Assembly: GCA_943908475.1 (NCBI GenBank)
Contig: CALTTG010000001.1
Coordinates: 1-64,000, forward strand
Source: an uncultured Burkholderiales bacterium
GTDB lineage: Bacteria > Pseudomonadota > Gammaproteobacteria > Burkholderiales > Burkholderiaceae_C
DNA length: 64,000 nucleotides
Reading direction: 5' to 3'
The translations under genes and the position numbers were made by a program. A model generated the notes under the pieces. The model saw nothing but the letters and a program-made list of their open reading frames with translations, made no database searches and was not told the origin of the DNA. Every line of letters begins with the position of its first letter. Within the stretch, counting starts at the first letter, position 1. Below are positions 54,656 through 63,328 of this stretch, in pieces.

Positions 54656-55256
54656 GCACCTTGGTGGCGAGGTATCGCTCGTTCTCGGCTTGCGTCTCGA
54701 TGCGAGCAGGCACCCGCTCGACAATGCGAACGCCGTGTTGTTCCAGTGTGGCCATCTTCCGCGGGTTGTTGGTGATCAGGCGAACACCTGTGACCCCCAA
54801 CTCGGCAAACATGCGTGCGGCCACTTCAAAGTTGCGCAAATCGGCTGCGAAACCCAGGCGCAAATTGGCCTCCACGGTGTCGAGCCCTTCGTCTTGCAAC
54901 TCGTAGGCCTTGAGCTTGTTGATCAAGCCGATGCCACGACCTTCCTGACGCAAATACAGCAAGACGCCACGCCCTTCGTCGCCGATCTGCTTGAGTGCAG
55001 AGTGCAACTGAGGCCCGCAATCGCAGCGCAAGGACGCAAACACGTCACCCGTCATGCATTCGCTGTGAACACGAGCCAAGGCCTCGCCGGCCACATCCCC
55101 CATCACCATGGCCACATGCTCACGGCCGCTCGTTTCCTCTTTGAACACCTTCATGGTGAAGGTGCCGAAAGGGGTCGGAATGCGCGCTTCGGACATGAAC
55201 GTCACCCGCGTGCCCGCGGGCACTGCGTCGTCAGGACTGGGGGCTTGGGTACTCAT
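54621..55256 (-). CDS. ribA: GTP cyclohydrolase II
   Basis: First step of riboflavin synthesis. The 211-residue protein has the zinc ligands in HSECMTGDVFASLRCDCGPQ, the catalytic region YLRQEGRGIGLINKLKAYEL, and ITNNPRKMATLEQHGV. It is a stand-alone RibA without a RibB domain. No FMN riboswitch was recognised in the 110 bp upstream. Confidence 0.96.
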   Translation of the reverse strand: MSTQAPSPDDAVPAGTRVTFMSEARIPTPFGTFTMKVFKEETSGREHVAMVMGDVAGEALARVHSECMTGDVFASLRCDCGPQLHSALKQIGDEGRGVLLYLRQEGRGIGLINKLKAYELQDEGLDTVEANLRLGFAADLRNFEVAARMFAELGVTGVRLITNNPRKMATLEQHGVRIVERVPARIETQAENERYLATKVLKLGHQIDWLP

Positions 55257-55366
55257 CAGCGTGGTTGTTGGATCTGGCCGGACGCCTCACAGCGCAGACT
55301 TGTCACAGCCCAGCCCACCAGTTTACCAAATCGGCTTGGTGGATGCGGGTTGCCCCTGATTCCCCT

Positions 55367-55984
55367 TCAGGGCTGCGCCAACCAAGTGGCCAGCTCAGCC
55401 GCAGACCGAACCCCCAGCTTGGAGAACACCCGAGCTCGATGCACCTCGACGGTTCTGACCGCAATGTGCAATTCGTCGGCAATCACTTTGTTGAGCTTGC
55501 CGGCCGCCACGCGAGTCATCACCTCGCGCTCCCGCTCGCTGAGGCTGGCCAGGCGCGCCTCCTTTTCGGCATGACGGCGGTCGTCCAGCAGCATCGCTTG
55601 CTCGACCGCAATCGCCTGCTCGACACGGTCCACCAACGCGTTGTCGCTGTAGGGCTTTTCCAGAAAGTCAAAGGCGCCCTTCTTCAACGCCTCAACCACC
55701 ATGGGGATGTCACCATGCCCGCTGAGGAACAACAAGGGGTTGCGAATGCCCTGCTCCAGCAAAGTTTCGTGCAGGATCAAGCCCGACATCGGCTCCATGC
55801 GAACGTCAACCAAGAAGACCCCCCTCACCGGCTTGGGCACCGTTTGAAGGTGTGCCAACAAGGCGGGGGCCGAGGCGAAGCTGTACACCAGCAAACCGCG
55901 GGATCCCAGCAAAAAAGCCAGGGCGTCGCGCACCACCGCCTCGTCGTCCACCAAAAACACCGTGCCAGCTTGACTCAAGGTCAT
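55367..55984 (-). CDS. dctR: FixJ/DctR-type response regulator
   Basis: Response regulator of 205 residues. The receiver (about 8-125) has VFLVDDEAVVRDALAF, phospho-acceptor in GVFLVDVRMEPMSGL, LFLSGHGDIPMVVEALKKGA, and FLEKPYSD. A LuxR-type helix-turn-helix (about 145-200) has LSEREREVMTRVAAGKLNKVIADELHIAVRTVEVHRARV. Its ATG overlaps the dctS stop (ATGA). With DctS and the divergent TRAP genes it forms a DctSR-DctPQM module for C4-dicarboxylate uptake. Confidence 0.93.
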   Translation of the reverse strand: MTLSQAGTVFLVDDEAVVRDALAFLLGSRGLLVYSFASAPALLAHLQTVPKPVRGVFLVDVRMEPMSGLILHETLLEQGIRNPLLFLSGHGDIPMVVEALKKGAFDFLEKPYSDNALVDRVEQAIAVEQAMLLDDRRHAEKEARLASLSEREREVMTRVAAGKLNKVIADELHIAVRTVEVHRARVFSKLGVRSAAELATWLAQP

Positions 55985-57957
55985 TGTTCTTCCTCCGTGT
56001 CGTGCACCGCGGGATCGTGAATGGGCACCGAAAACGACATCATCGCGCCACCACCGGCGACATCCGAGGCGTCCAGCGCACCGTAGTGAAGCTCAATGAT
56101 GGAGCGGCAAATGGCCAAGCCCATGCCCATGCCCTCGGCTTTGGTCGAATAGAACGGCGCACACAACGATTCAATGGTCTGACCTTGCAAGCCCGGACCG
56201 TTGTCCGTGACCACCACTTTCACAAAACGAGGGTCGCTGGCCCGCTGGGTCTGAACCAGCAATCGACGGGGGCCGGGCTGACTCGACATCGCATCACACG
56301 CGTTGCGGATGAGATTGGCCGCCACCTGCTCGATCAACACCGCATCGGCCATCACCAGGGGCAGTCGAGGGTCCAGTTGCTTGGAGACGGCCACCCCATG
56401 TCGAGTGATCTCGCGCAACAAGAGCCCCATGGCTGATTCGACCACGGCATTGAGGTCGCATGCCTCACGCTGCGGCTCACGACGGGTCAGGAATTCGCGG
56501 ATTCGCTTGACGATGCGACCCGCATGGGCCGCTTGCTCACCCATGCGTTGCAAGGCCGTCAAGATCCCCTCATCGCTCAGGCCCTGTCGCTTGAGCGCAT
56601 TGAGCACGCCGGCGTTGTAACTGGCAATGGCCGACAGGGGCTGGTTCAACTCATGCGCCAGGGTCGAGGCCACCTCGCCCAACATCGTCAAGCGTGAATG
56701 GTGGGCCATGGTCTCAGCCTGCTTGCGTTCGCGCTCTTCCATGCGCTTGCGCTCGGTGATGTTGAGCACCGATGCCATCCACCCGATCTGCACGCCTTTC
56801 GAATCGACCAAAGGGGCCTCGAACACCATGACATCCACCAAGCGACCATCACGGTGTTGCCAACGCGATTCATAGCCGTCGCTGGGGGCGTCTCCCGCCA
56901 TGTTCCGATGATGTCGTTTCATGGCTTCGTCCAGCTCATCACGCGGCCAGTAAGGCATCGGTGGCAAAACCCCCTCCAGCTCATCGGGGGTGTAGCCCAC
57001 CATGTCGGCCATGGTCTTGTTGACGTAAATCAGGCGCCCCTGCAGATCCCGCGCGCGAATGCCCACGGCCAGAGAATCCTCCATGGCCGATCGCCAGGCC
57101 GCTTCGGTTCGCCAGGCTTCCTCGGCACGGGCCACGCCAGACATCTGCCGACGCAACATCCAAGATGCGCCCCCCAGCAGCAACACAAAACCCGCCATCA
57201 GTGCCATGGGCAAAGTGCGCCACCACGGAGACTGAGAACGTTCGCGAGCGGCCAGCTCCAGCCACCCACCGGGCAAAGCTTGCCCCATCGATTTGCGATA
57301 CCAAAGTTGGTCAGGATGACGCTCCTCGGTGGCCGTGCCAGCAATCTGTTCGTCGCTCACATCGAACAGGCGCACATCGTATTTGCTCGCCAGCCACCAA
57401 GGCACACGTTGCCTCAATAAGTTGGCCGTCGAATAGCGCGCCACCAAGTGCCCGCCGTCAGCCAGATTGGCCAACAAATGCCCAGCCAAACCTCGTTCGG
57501 CCCCTGCATCACGCAGTGCCGAGTTCGGCGGGACCTGATCGTCAGGCACCTGGGCCACGATGCGTCCCTGCGCGTCGACCCAAATCACGCTCACCCAGAA
57601 GCGACGAATGCCGTCCAGAACAACGGCTTGTTGCGCAAAGTTTTGGGGCGTCACGGACTTGGCGTCGGCCAGATCGGCCACACTTTGCAGGCGGGTGGTC
57701 TCCGCCTCCAGCCAGCCCGAGATCTGGGCCTCCAGCGACAGCGCATCAGAGATCATCTCCGACTGACGAGCATCTCGCTCATCACTCTCGTTTTTGGCCA
57801 TCCAAATCATCACGCCCGCCACAAAGACCAGGGACAAGACCAGGGGCCAAGCCCAAAGGCTGCCCAGGCTTGTCACCCGCCTTCCCAGAAAGGACAAGCG
57901 GGGCTGAGGGGGTACGGCCATCTGCGGCCTCGGGGGCGCCGTCACGCGTGATGTCAT
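55981..57957 (-). CDS. dctS: DctS-type sensor histidine kinase
   Basis: Membrane sensor kinase of about 658 residues. A membrane helix at about 35-55 (LWAWPLVLSLVFVAGVMIWM) precedes a periplasmic domain (about 56-265). A second helix follows (LPMALMAGFVLLLGGASWML), then a PAS domain (AWRSAMEDSLAVGIRARDL). HisKA carries its His in LGEVASTLAHELNQPLSAIA, and the HATPase has NLIRNACDAM, DNGPGL and GMGMGLAICRSIIEL. I used the ATG at 57957; a GTG at 57996 is an alternative, and neither has a good ribosome-binding site. It is divergent from dctP. Confidence 0.92.
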   Translation of the reverse strand: MTSRVTAPPRPQMAVPPQPRLSFLGRRVTSLGSLWAWPLVLSLVFVAGVMIWMAKNESDERDARQSEMISDALSLEAQISGWLEAETTRLQSVADLADAKSVTPQNFAQQAVVLDGIRRFWVSVIWVDAQGRIVAQVPDDQVPPNSALRDAGAERGLAGHLLANLADGGHLVARYSTANLLRQRVPWWLASKYDVRLFDVSDEQIAGTATEERHPDQLWYRKSMGQALPGGWLELAARERSQSPWWRTLPMALMAGFVLLLGGASWMLRRQMSGVARAEEAWRTEAAWRSAMEDSLAVGIRARDLQGRLIYVNKTMADMVGYTPDELEGVLPPMPYWPRDELDEAMKRHHRNMAGDAPSDGYESRWQHRDGRLVDVMVFEAPLVDSKGVQIGWMASVLNITERKRMEERERKQAETMAHHSRLTMLGEVASTLAHELNQPLSAIASYNAGVLNALKRQGLSDEGILTALQRMGEQAAHAGRIVKRIREFLTRREPQREACDLNAVVESAMGLLLREITRHGVAVSKQLDPRLPLVMADAVLIEQVAANLIRNACDAMSSQPGPRRLLVQTQRASDPRFVKVVVTDNGPGLQGQTIESLCAPFYSTKAEGMGMGLAICRSIIELHYGALDASDVAGGGAMMSFSVPIHDPAVHDTEEEQ

Positions 57958-57983
57958 TCGAGCAAGTCTAGTGGGTTCGTGAA

Positions 57984-57997
57984 TGTGGGAGTCCACA
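57984..57997. promoter_or_regulatory. candidate operator between dctS and dctP
   Basis: TGTGG-GAGT-CCACA inverted repeat with 5-bp arms, in the short divergent gap. It is a possible DctR site; weak evidence because of arm length. Confidence 0.25.
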
Positions 57998-58055
57998 ATT
58001 TCAGCGAGGGCACCACGTCACCAGAATGCAAACATCCCTCAACGGAGACACCGAC

Positions 58056-59078
58056 ATGACTTTCGCCAACGTTTTCGCACGTCGCAGCCTGATTGCCGTG
58101 GGTGCTGCCCTGGCTCTGACGCCCTCTGTGTTCGCACAGGCCCCCATCGTGATCAAGTTCAGCCACGTGGTGGCCACTGACACCCCCAAGGGCAAGGCCG
58201 CCGAGTTCTTCGCCAAGCGCGCGGCAGAGCTGACCAAGGGCAAAGTGAAGGTCGAGGTCTACCCCAACAGCCAGCTGTACAAGGACAAAGAAGAAATGGA
58301 AGCCCTGCAGCTGGGCTCGGTTCAGATGCTGGCCCCTTCGCTCTCGAAGTTTGCCCCCCTTGGCGTGAAGGAGTTCGAAGTCTTTGACCTTCCCTTCATC
58401 TTCGACGACTACAACGACCTGCACAAAGTCACCAACGGCCCGGTGGGACAAAAGCTGCTCAAGAAGCTGGAATCTCGCGGTATCACGGGCCTGTCCTATT
58501 GGGACAACGGCTTCAAGGTGATGTCGGCCAACAAGCCGTTGAAGTTTGTGGAGGACTACAAAGGCGTGAAGATGCGCATTCAATCCTCCAAGGTGCTGGA
58601 CGCGCAAATGCGTTCGGTGGGCGCGTTGCCCCAGGTCCTGGCTTTCTCTGAAACCTACCAAGCCCTGCAAACCGGCGTGGTCGATGGCACCGAAAACCCG
58701 CCCTCGAACCTCTTCACGCAAAAGATGCACGAGGTGCAAAAGCATGTCACGGTATCGAACCATGGCTACCTGGGCTACGCGGTGGTCGTCAACAAGAAAT
58801 TCTGGGACGGCCTGCCTGCCGACATTCGCGCGTCGTTGACCAAAGCCATGGCGGAGTCCACCACCGTGGCCAACGAGATCGCGCTGAAAGACAACCAAGA
58901 TGCGCTGGCCAAGGTCAAAGCTTCGGGCAAGAGCAGCATTTATGTCCCCAGCAACGCCGAACGTTTCTTGCTGAAAAAGGCCATGGTGCCCGTTCACAAA
59001 CAAATGGCCTCACGCATTGGCGACGAGACGATCCAGGAAATCTACAAGGTCACCGGTTTCGATCCCAGCAAGCTGTGA
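58056..59078 (+). CDS. dctP: TRAP transporter substrate-binding protein DctP
   Basis: Periplasmic binding protein of 340 residues for C4-dicarboxylates or similar acids. The signal peptide RRSLIAVGAALALTPSVFAQ is cleaved near residue 28. The DctP fold is shown by IKFSHVVATDTPKGKAAEFF, VEVYPNSQLYKDKEEMEAL and the arginine in GVKMRIQSSKVLDAQ. QTGVVDGTENPPSNLF and YAVVVNKKFWDGLPADIR follow. GGAGA precedes the ATG at 58056. A terminator-like hairpin follows, which would make DctP more abundant than DctQM. Confidence 0.95.
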   Translation: MTFANVFARRSLIAVGAALALTPSVFAQAPIVIKFSHVVATDTPKGKAAEFFAKRAAELTKGKVKVEVYPNSQLYKDKEEMEALQLGSVQMLAPSLSKFAPLGVKEFEVFDLPFIFDDYNDLHKVTNGPVGQKLLKKLESRGITGLSYWDNGFKVMSANKPLKFVEDYKGVKMRIQSSKVLDAQMRSVGALPQVLAFSETYQALQTGVVDGTENPPSNLFTQKMHEVQKHVTVSNHGYLGYAVVVNKKFWDGLPADIRASLTKAMAESTTVANEIALKDNQDALAKVKASGKSSIYVPSNAERFLLKKAMVPVHKQMASRIGDETIQEIYKVTGFDPSKL

Positions 59079-59099
59079 TCCCGGTGGGCTGAGCCTGCA

Positions 59100-59128
59100 G
59101 GCCCACGTCTCATGCGTGGGCCTTTTTT
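59100..59128 (+). terminator. intra-operon terminator between dctP and dctQ
   Basis: Stem GGCCCACG (59100-59107), loop TCTCATG, CGTGGGCC (59115-59122), then six T. Partial termination here would favour binding-protein expression. Confidence 0.85.
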
Positions 59129-59169
59129 GTGTCCCCACACTGTCCCCCTGAACAAAAGGAGCAAGCACC

Positions 59170-59772
59170 ATGAAGTGGCTTGACCATCTCGAGGAGTTCC
59201 TGATCGCATTTTTGATGGGTACGGCAACCCTCATCATCTTTGCATCGGTGGTTCACCGTTACTCGTCCGGCTTCGACACGCCGCTGCAAGACTGGCTGTT
59301 GAGCATCAACATGGCATGGGCTCAGGAAGCCACCATCTACCTGTTCGTGTGGATGGCCAAGTTCGGTGCCGCGTATGGCGTGCGCACCGGCATCCACGTC
59401 GGCGTGGACGTGCTGATCAACACCCTGCAACCACACAACCGCCGCAAGTTCGTGCTGTTTGGGCTGCTGGCAGGGGCGTTTTTCACCGCCTCCGTGGCCA
59501 CCATGGGCGCGGGCTTTGTGTGGCACAACGGCGCCAATTTCGCGTTCCATGACGCACTTGGTCTCGACATGACCGACTTGATCGAAGGCCCCACCACACC
59601 TGATTTGGAATGGCCCACCTGGATCATTTACAGCGCCATTCCATTGGGTTCGGCATTGATGTGTTTCCGCTTCCTGCAAGTGGCTTGGAATTTTGCCAAG
59701 ACCGGCGAGCTGCCCCACCACGACCACGGCCATGTCGATGGCCTGGAAGACAACGACACCGCCAAGGCATGA
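59170..59772 (+). CDS. dctQ: TRAP transporter small permease DctQ
   Basis: Four-helix inner-membrane subunit, 200 residues. Segments: FLIAFLMGTATLIIFASVVHRY, EATIYLFVWMAKFGAAYGVR, FVLFGLLAGAFFTASVATMG, and WIIYSAIPLGSALMCFRFLQV. The HVGVDVL motif after helix 2 is typical. AAGGAG precedes the ATG. It ends 10 bp before dctM. The His/Asp-rich C-terminal tail (HHDHGHVDGLEDND) is unusual. Confidence 0.94.
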   Translation: MKWLDHLEEFLIAFLMGTATLIIFASVVHRYSSGFDTPLQDWLLSINMAWAQEATIYLFVWMAKFGAAYGVRTGIHVGVDVLINTLQPHNRRKFVLFGLLAGAFFTASVATMGAGFVWHNGANFAFHDALGLDMTDLIEGPTTPDLEWPTWIIYSAIPLGSALMCFRFLQVAWNFAKTGELPHHDHGHVDGLEDNDTAKA

Positions 59773-59782
59773 GGACACAACC

Positions 59783-61063
59783 ATGAGTGGCATCATCATT
59801 TTCACACTGCTGCTGGTCCTCATGCTGACCGGCATGCCCGTCTCCATCTCCCTCGGACTGACGGTTCTGACCTTCATCTTCGGCTTCACCGAGGTGCCCA
59901 TTGAGTCGGTTGCGCTCAAGCTGTTCACGGGCATCGAAAAGTTCGAGATCATGGCGATCCCGTTCTTCATCTTGGCGGGCAACTTTCTCACTCATGGTGG
60001 GGTGGCCAAGCGCATGATCAATTTCGCCACCAGCATGGTCGGTCATTGGCATGGCGGACTGGGTCTGGCGGCAGTGATGGCCTGCGCACTGTTTGCCGCG
60101 GTGTCCGGCTCGTCGCCAGCCACGGTGGTGGCCATCGGTTCGATCCTGATGCCGGCCATGGTCAAGGCCGGCTTTCCCAAAGAGTTTGGTGCGGGCGTGG
60201 TCACCACTGCGGGTGGATTGGGCATCTTGATTCCACCCTCGATCGTGATGGTGATGTATTCCGTCACCACCAACACCTCTGTCGGCGCGCTGTTCATGGC
60301 GGGGGTGATCCCTGGCCTGATGCTGGCCTTCTTGTTGGGGCTGACCACTTGGTGGCGGGCCCGCAAGTTTGGCTACCCCCGCATGCCCAAAGCCAGCTGG
60401 GCGCAACGCGCCAAGGCCCTGCGCGAGTCCATCTGGGGGCTGCTGCTCATCGTGATCGTGATGGGGGGCATCTACACGGGCATGTTCACGCCCACAGAAG
60501 CCGCCGCCATGAGCGCCGTGTACGCATTCATCATCGCTGTGTTCGTCTACAAAGACCTGACCTTGAAAGACGTGCCGCGCATGTTGCTGAACTCGGCCAA
60601 CATGAGTGCGATGCTGCTGTACATCATCACCAACGCCGTGTTGTTCAGCTTTGTGCTGGCCAATGAGAACATTCCTCAGCAATTGGCCGACTGGCTGGTG
60701 GGCATGGGCTTGGGTCCGATCGCGTTCTTGCTGGTGGTCAACATCCTGCTGCTGATCGCGGGCAACTTCATGGAGCCCTCGTCGATCATCTTGATCTTGG
60801 CTCCCATCTTGTTCCCAGTGGCTGTTCAGTTGGGCATCGACCCGGTCCACTTCGGCATCCTGATCGTCGTGAACATGGAAATTGGCATGTGCACCCCGCC
60901 CGTGGGTCTGAATCTGTATGTCGCCTCAGGCATTGCCAAGATGGGCTTGACCGACCTGACCAAGGCCGTCGGCCCCTGGTTGCTGACGATGCTGATCTTC
61001 CTGGGTTTGATCACTTACGTGCCAGCCATCTCTTTGTGGCTGCCCAACCTGCTGATGAACTGA
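59783..61063 (+). CDS. dctM: TRAP transporter large permease DctM
   Basis: Large membrane subunit, 426 residues with about 12 hydrophobic segments, that carries the substrate with sodium. Signatures: IPFFILAGNFLTHGGVAKRM, MACALFAAVSGSSPATVVAIG, GLGILIPPSIVMVMYSVTTN, and EIGMCTPPVGLNLYVASGI. The ATG at 59783 is preferred to a longer reading overlapping dctQ. A strong terminator follows at 61143-61180. Confidence 0.96.
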   Translation: MSGIIIFTLLLVLMLTGMPVSISLGLTVLTFIFGFTEVPIESVALKLFTGIEKFEIMAIPFFILAGNFLTHGGVAKRMINFATSMVGHWHGGLGLAAVMACALFAAVSGSSPATVVAIGSILMPAMVKAGFPKEFGAGVVTTAGGLGILIPPSIVMVMYSVTTNTSVGALFMAGVIPGLMLAFLLGLTTWWRARKFGYPRMPKASWAQRAKALRESIWGLLLIVIVMGGIYTGMFTPTEAAAMSAVYAFIIAVFVYKDLTLKDVPRMLLNSANMSAMLLYIITNAVLFSFVLANENIPQQLADWLVGMGLGPIAFLLVVNILLLIAGNFMEPSSIILILAPILFPVAVQLGIDPVHFGILIVVNMEIGMCTPPVGLNLYVASGIAKMGLTDLTKAVGPWLLTMLIFLGLITYVPAISLWLPNLLMN

Positions 61064-61142
61064 TCAAGCTTCAGCATTCCAGAATCGGCGTTCTCCACCC
61101 CCGCGCAGTTGATGTCGACTGCAAAGGGTGCCGATCAAAGGG

Positions 61143-61180
61143 GCCGCGACGGGTGAGGGTCCGTCGCGGCTTTCTTGTTT
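61143..61180 (+). terminator. terminator of the dctPQM operon
   Basis: 10-bp stem GCCGCGACGG (61143-61152) with CCGTCGCGGC (61161-61170), then TTTCTTGTTT. Confidence 0.88.
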
Positions 61181-61202
61181 GCGCATGTCAGCCGGCTGCC
61201 GC

Positions 61203-61208
61203 TACAAT
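61203..61208 (+). promoter_or_regulatory. -10 element of the gcv promoter
   Basis: TACAAT directly ahead of the riboswitch. A weak -35 TTGCGC lies at 61179-61184 with an 18-bp spacer. Confidence 0.5.
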
Positions 61209-61213
61209 CAGGG

Positions 61214-61339
61214 TTTGTCAGGAGAGAGCTGCGGGTGGTGCCAACAGGACCAACCAAGCGGCCGCCGAAGGCGCAGGGCCTCGAAGCTGGTGATGCCAGC
61301 ACGGGTTCGAACGCTCAGGCAAAAGGACTGGCAGACACG
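61214..61339 (+). promoter_or_regulatory. glycine riboswitch, aptamer 1
   Basis: First glycine aptamer of a tandem pair. Conserved elements in order are GGAGAGAG (61221-61228), GCCGCCGAAGGCGCAGG (61261-61277) and GCTCAGGCAAAAGGAC (61313-61328). The outer helix is near TGTC (61216-61219)/GACA (61334-61337). It lies upstream of gcvT, as known in Burkholderiales and other bacteria. Confidence 0.9.
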
Positions 61340-61368
61340 GCTTTGGTCCCACCCGGGCGAATGCCGTG

Positions 61369-61490
61369 ATCCTCACTGGAGAGAGGTTGGTGACCACAAG
61401 GTGAGCCAATCCACCGAAGGGGCAAGCCCACACCGCACGGGTCACACCATGGCGATGGGTCAATCTCTCAGGTAAAGCGGACAGCGAGGG
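61369..61490 (+). promoter_or_regulatory. glycine riboswitch, aptamer 2
   Basis: Second aptamer: CTGGAGAGAGG near 61376-61386, CCACCGAAGGGGCAAG (61411-61426), CTCTCAGGTAAAGCGGACAG (61465-61484). Its outer helix uses CCTC (61371-61374) with GAGG (61486-61489). The same 3' strand can pair with a downstream segment (see findings), which probably forms the switch. Confidence 0.9.
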
Positions 61491-61582
61491 CAGCACCAGG
61501 GTCTTGAACTGAAAAGCTCAAGCGCCTCTGGATCGAACACGTCGATTGCCCTCCTCGCTGGCCTTGCGGTCGGCCATTTGCC

Positions 61583-62710
61583 ATGTCTGCTGACACCCCC
61601 TCGCCTTTGCTGACGACGCCGCTGCACGCTTTGCACATCGAACTGGACGCCAAGATGGTCCCGTTCGGCGGTTATGACATGCCCGTGCAGTACGCCACCG
61701 GCATCCTCACCGAACACAAGCACACCCGCGCAGCGGCGGGCCTGTTTGACGTCTCGCACATGGGCCAAGTGCTGCTCAAGGGGGATGGCGCCGATGCAGC
61801 ACTGGAAACCCTCGTGCCGGTCGACATCGTGGGTCTGCCCGTGCTCAAGCAGCGTTATGCCATCTTCACCAACGAGCAAGGCGGCATCCTTGACGACTTG
61901 ATGGTCACACGCCGCGCCGACGACCTCTTCGTGGTGGTCAACGCCGCCTGCAAGGCCCAAGACATCGCCCATTTGCAACAACACATCGGCCACCTGTGCA
62001 CCGTTCAGCCCCTGCCTGAGCAGGCCCTGCTGGCCCTGCAAGGCCCACAAGCCGTGACCGCTCTGGCCCGCCTGAATCCCGAGGTCCACAAGCTCACCTT
62101 CATGACCGGCGGCCACTTTGTGCTCGATGGCATCGAGTGCTTCCTCACCCGCTCGGGCTACACCGGCGAAGACGGTTTTGAGATCTCGGTACCCGCCGAC
62201 CGTGCTGTCCAGTTGGCCCGCGCACTGCTGGCTCAACCTGAAGTCAAGCCCATCGGCCTGGGCGCGAGAGACACTCTGCGTCTTGAAGCCGGCCTGTGCC
62301 TGTACGGCCATGACATCGACACCACCACCACCCCCGTGGAAGGCAGCATCACCTGGGCCATCCAGAAGGTTCGCCGCGCGGGTGGCGAACGCGCCGGGGG
62401 GTACCCTGGCGCCAACGTGATCGACCAACAGATGGCCCACGGCAGCCCTCGCAAGCGAGTGGGCCTGATCAGCACCGAGCGCATGCCCGTGCGAGAGGGC
62501 GCCAAGGTGGTCAATGCCGAGGGGATCGAGATTGGCGTGGTGACCAGCGGCTCGCCCAGCCCCAGCTTGGGTCAGCCCATTGCCCTGGCCATGCTGCAAG
62601 CGGACCAGGCCGCGCTGGGCACGGGCGTCTTCGCAGTGGTCCGCGACAAACGCGTGGCCATGAGCGTGACCGCCCTGCCCTTCGTGCCCAACCGTTACCA
62701 CCGCGGTTGA
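61583..62710 (+). CDS. gcvT: glycine cleavage system T protein (aminomethyltransferase)
   Basis: Transfers the methylene group from the lipoyl arm of GcvH to tetrahydrofolate. The 375-residue protein has TTPLHALHIELDAKMVPFGG, AGLFDVSHMGQVLLKG, TRSGYTGEDGFEISVP, and LGARDTLRLEAGLCLYGHDI. No clear ribosome-binding site precedes the ATG at 61583; initiation may depend on the leader structure controlled by the riboswitch. gcvH follows after 118 bp. Confidence 0.97.
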   Translation: MSADTPSPLLTTPLHALHIELDAKMVPFGGYDMPVQYATGILTEHKHTRAAAGLFDVSHMGQVLLKGDGADAALETLVPVDIVGLPVLKQRYAIFTNEQGGILDDLMVTRRADDLFVVVNAACKAQDIAHLQQHIGHLCTVQPLPEQALLALQGPQAVTALARLNPEVHKLTFMTGGHFVLDGIECFLTRSGYTGEDGFEISVPADRAVQLARALLAQPEVKPIGLGARDTLRLEAGLCLYGHDIDTTTTPVEGSITWAIQKVRRAGGERAGGYPGANVIDQQMAHGSPRKRVGLISTERMPVREGAKVVNAEGIEIGVVTSGSPSPSLGQPIALAMLQADQAALGTGVFAVVRDKRVAMSVTALPFVPNRYHRG

Positions 62711-62828
62711 GGCCCAAGTCGCCTTGCCCTGCAGGCCACAGCGCTGAACACTGAGACAATCACGCCCGTTCAATATCGTGTTCAGACCGTTCCAGACATC
62801 TGATTCCAAGCATTCAAAGGACTCCACC

Positions 62829-63203
62829 ATGACCCTCAAGTACACCCCCGACCACGAATGGCTGCAAATCCAGGCCGACGGCACCGCTGTGGTGGGCATC
62901 ACCCAACACGCCCAAGACGCCCTGGGTGACGTGGTTTTTGTGGACCTGCCCGCCGTGGGCGCCACCTTTGCCCCGAAAGACGTGGCCGGCGTGGTCGAGT
63001 CCGTCAAGGCCGCGGCCGACGTCTACATGCCCGTGACTGGCGAGATCGTCGAAGTCAACGAAGCGCTGCGTGACGACCCCGCCCTGGCGAACTCCGACCC
63101 CATGGGCGCTGGCTGGTTCTTCAAAGTCAAGCTGGCCAACCCGGCCGAACTCGACGCGCTGATGGACGCCACCGCTTACGACGAGCTGCTCAAGAACGCT
63201 TGA
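62829..63203 (+). CDS. gcvH: glycine cleavage system H protein
   Basis: Lipoyl carrier protein of 124 residues. It starts MTLKYTPDHEWLQIQADG; the lipoylated lysine is in VVESVKAAADVYMPVTGEIV, and the C-terminus DPMGAGWFFKVKLANPAEL is typical. The ATG at 62829 is preferred to an upstream in-frame start at 62778. GcvH shuttles the aminomethyl group between GcvP and GcvT. Confidence 0.97.
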   Translation: MTLKYTPDHEWLQIQADGTAVVGITQHAQDALGDVVFVDLPAVGATFAPKDVAGVVESVKAAADVYMPVTGEIVEVNEALRDDPALANSDPMGAGWFFKVKLANPAELDALMDATAYDELLKNA

Positions 63204-63233
63204 GCCCGGCTCCATCTCCAGCCTCAAAAGGCA

Positions 63234-63261
63234 CAGGCGCGATGCTGGAACGTCGCGCCTG
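63234..63261 (+). promoter_or_regulatory. hairpin in the gcvH-gcvP gap
   Basis: Perfect 9-bp stem CAGGCGCGA (63234-63242) with TCGCGCCTG (63253-63261), loop of 10 nt, no T-tract. It is more likely an mRNA-stability or processing element than a terminator. Confidence 0.45.
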
Positions 63262-63328
63262 AACGCCAAGTTTGTGGCCGGTACCCGCCTGCACCACCCC
63301 TCGTCTGAACACCGAAGGTCTGAACTCC

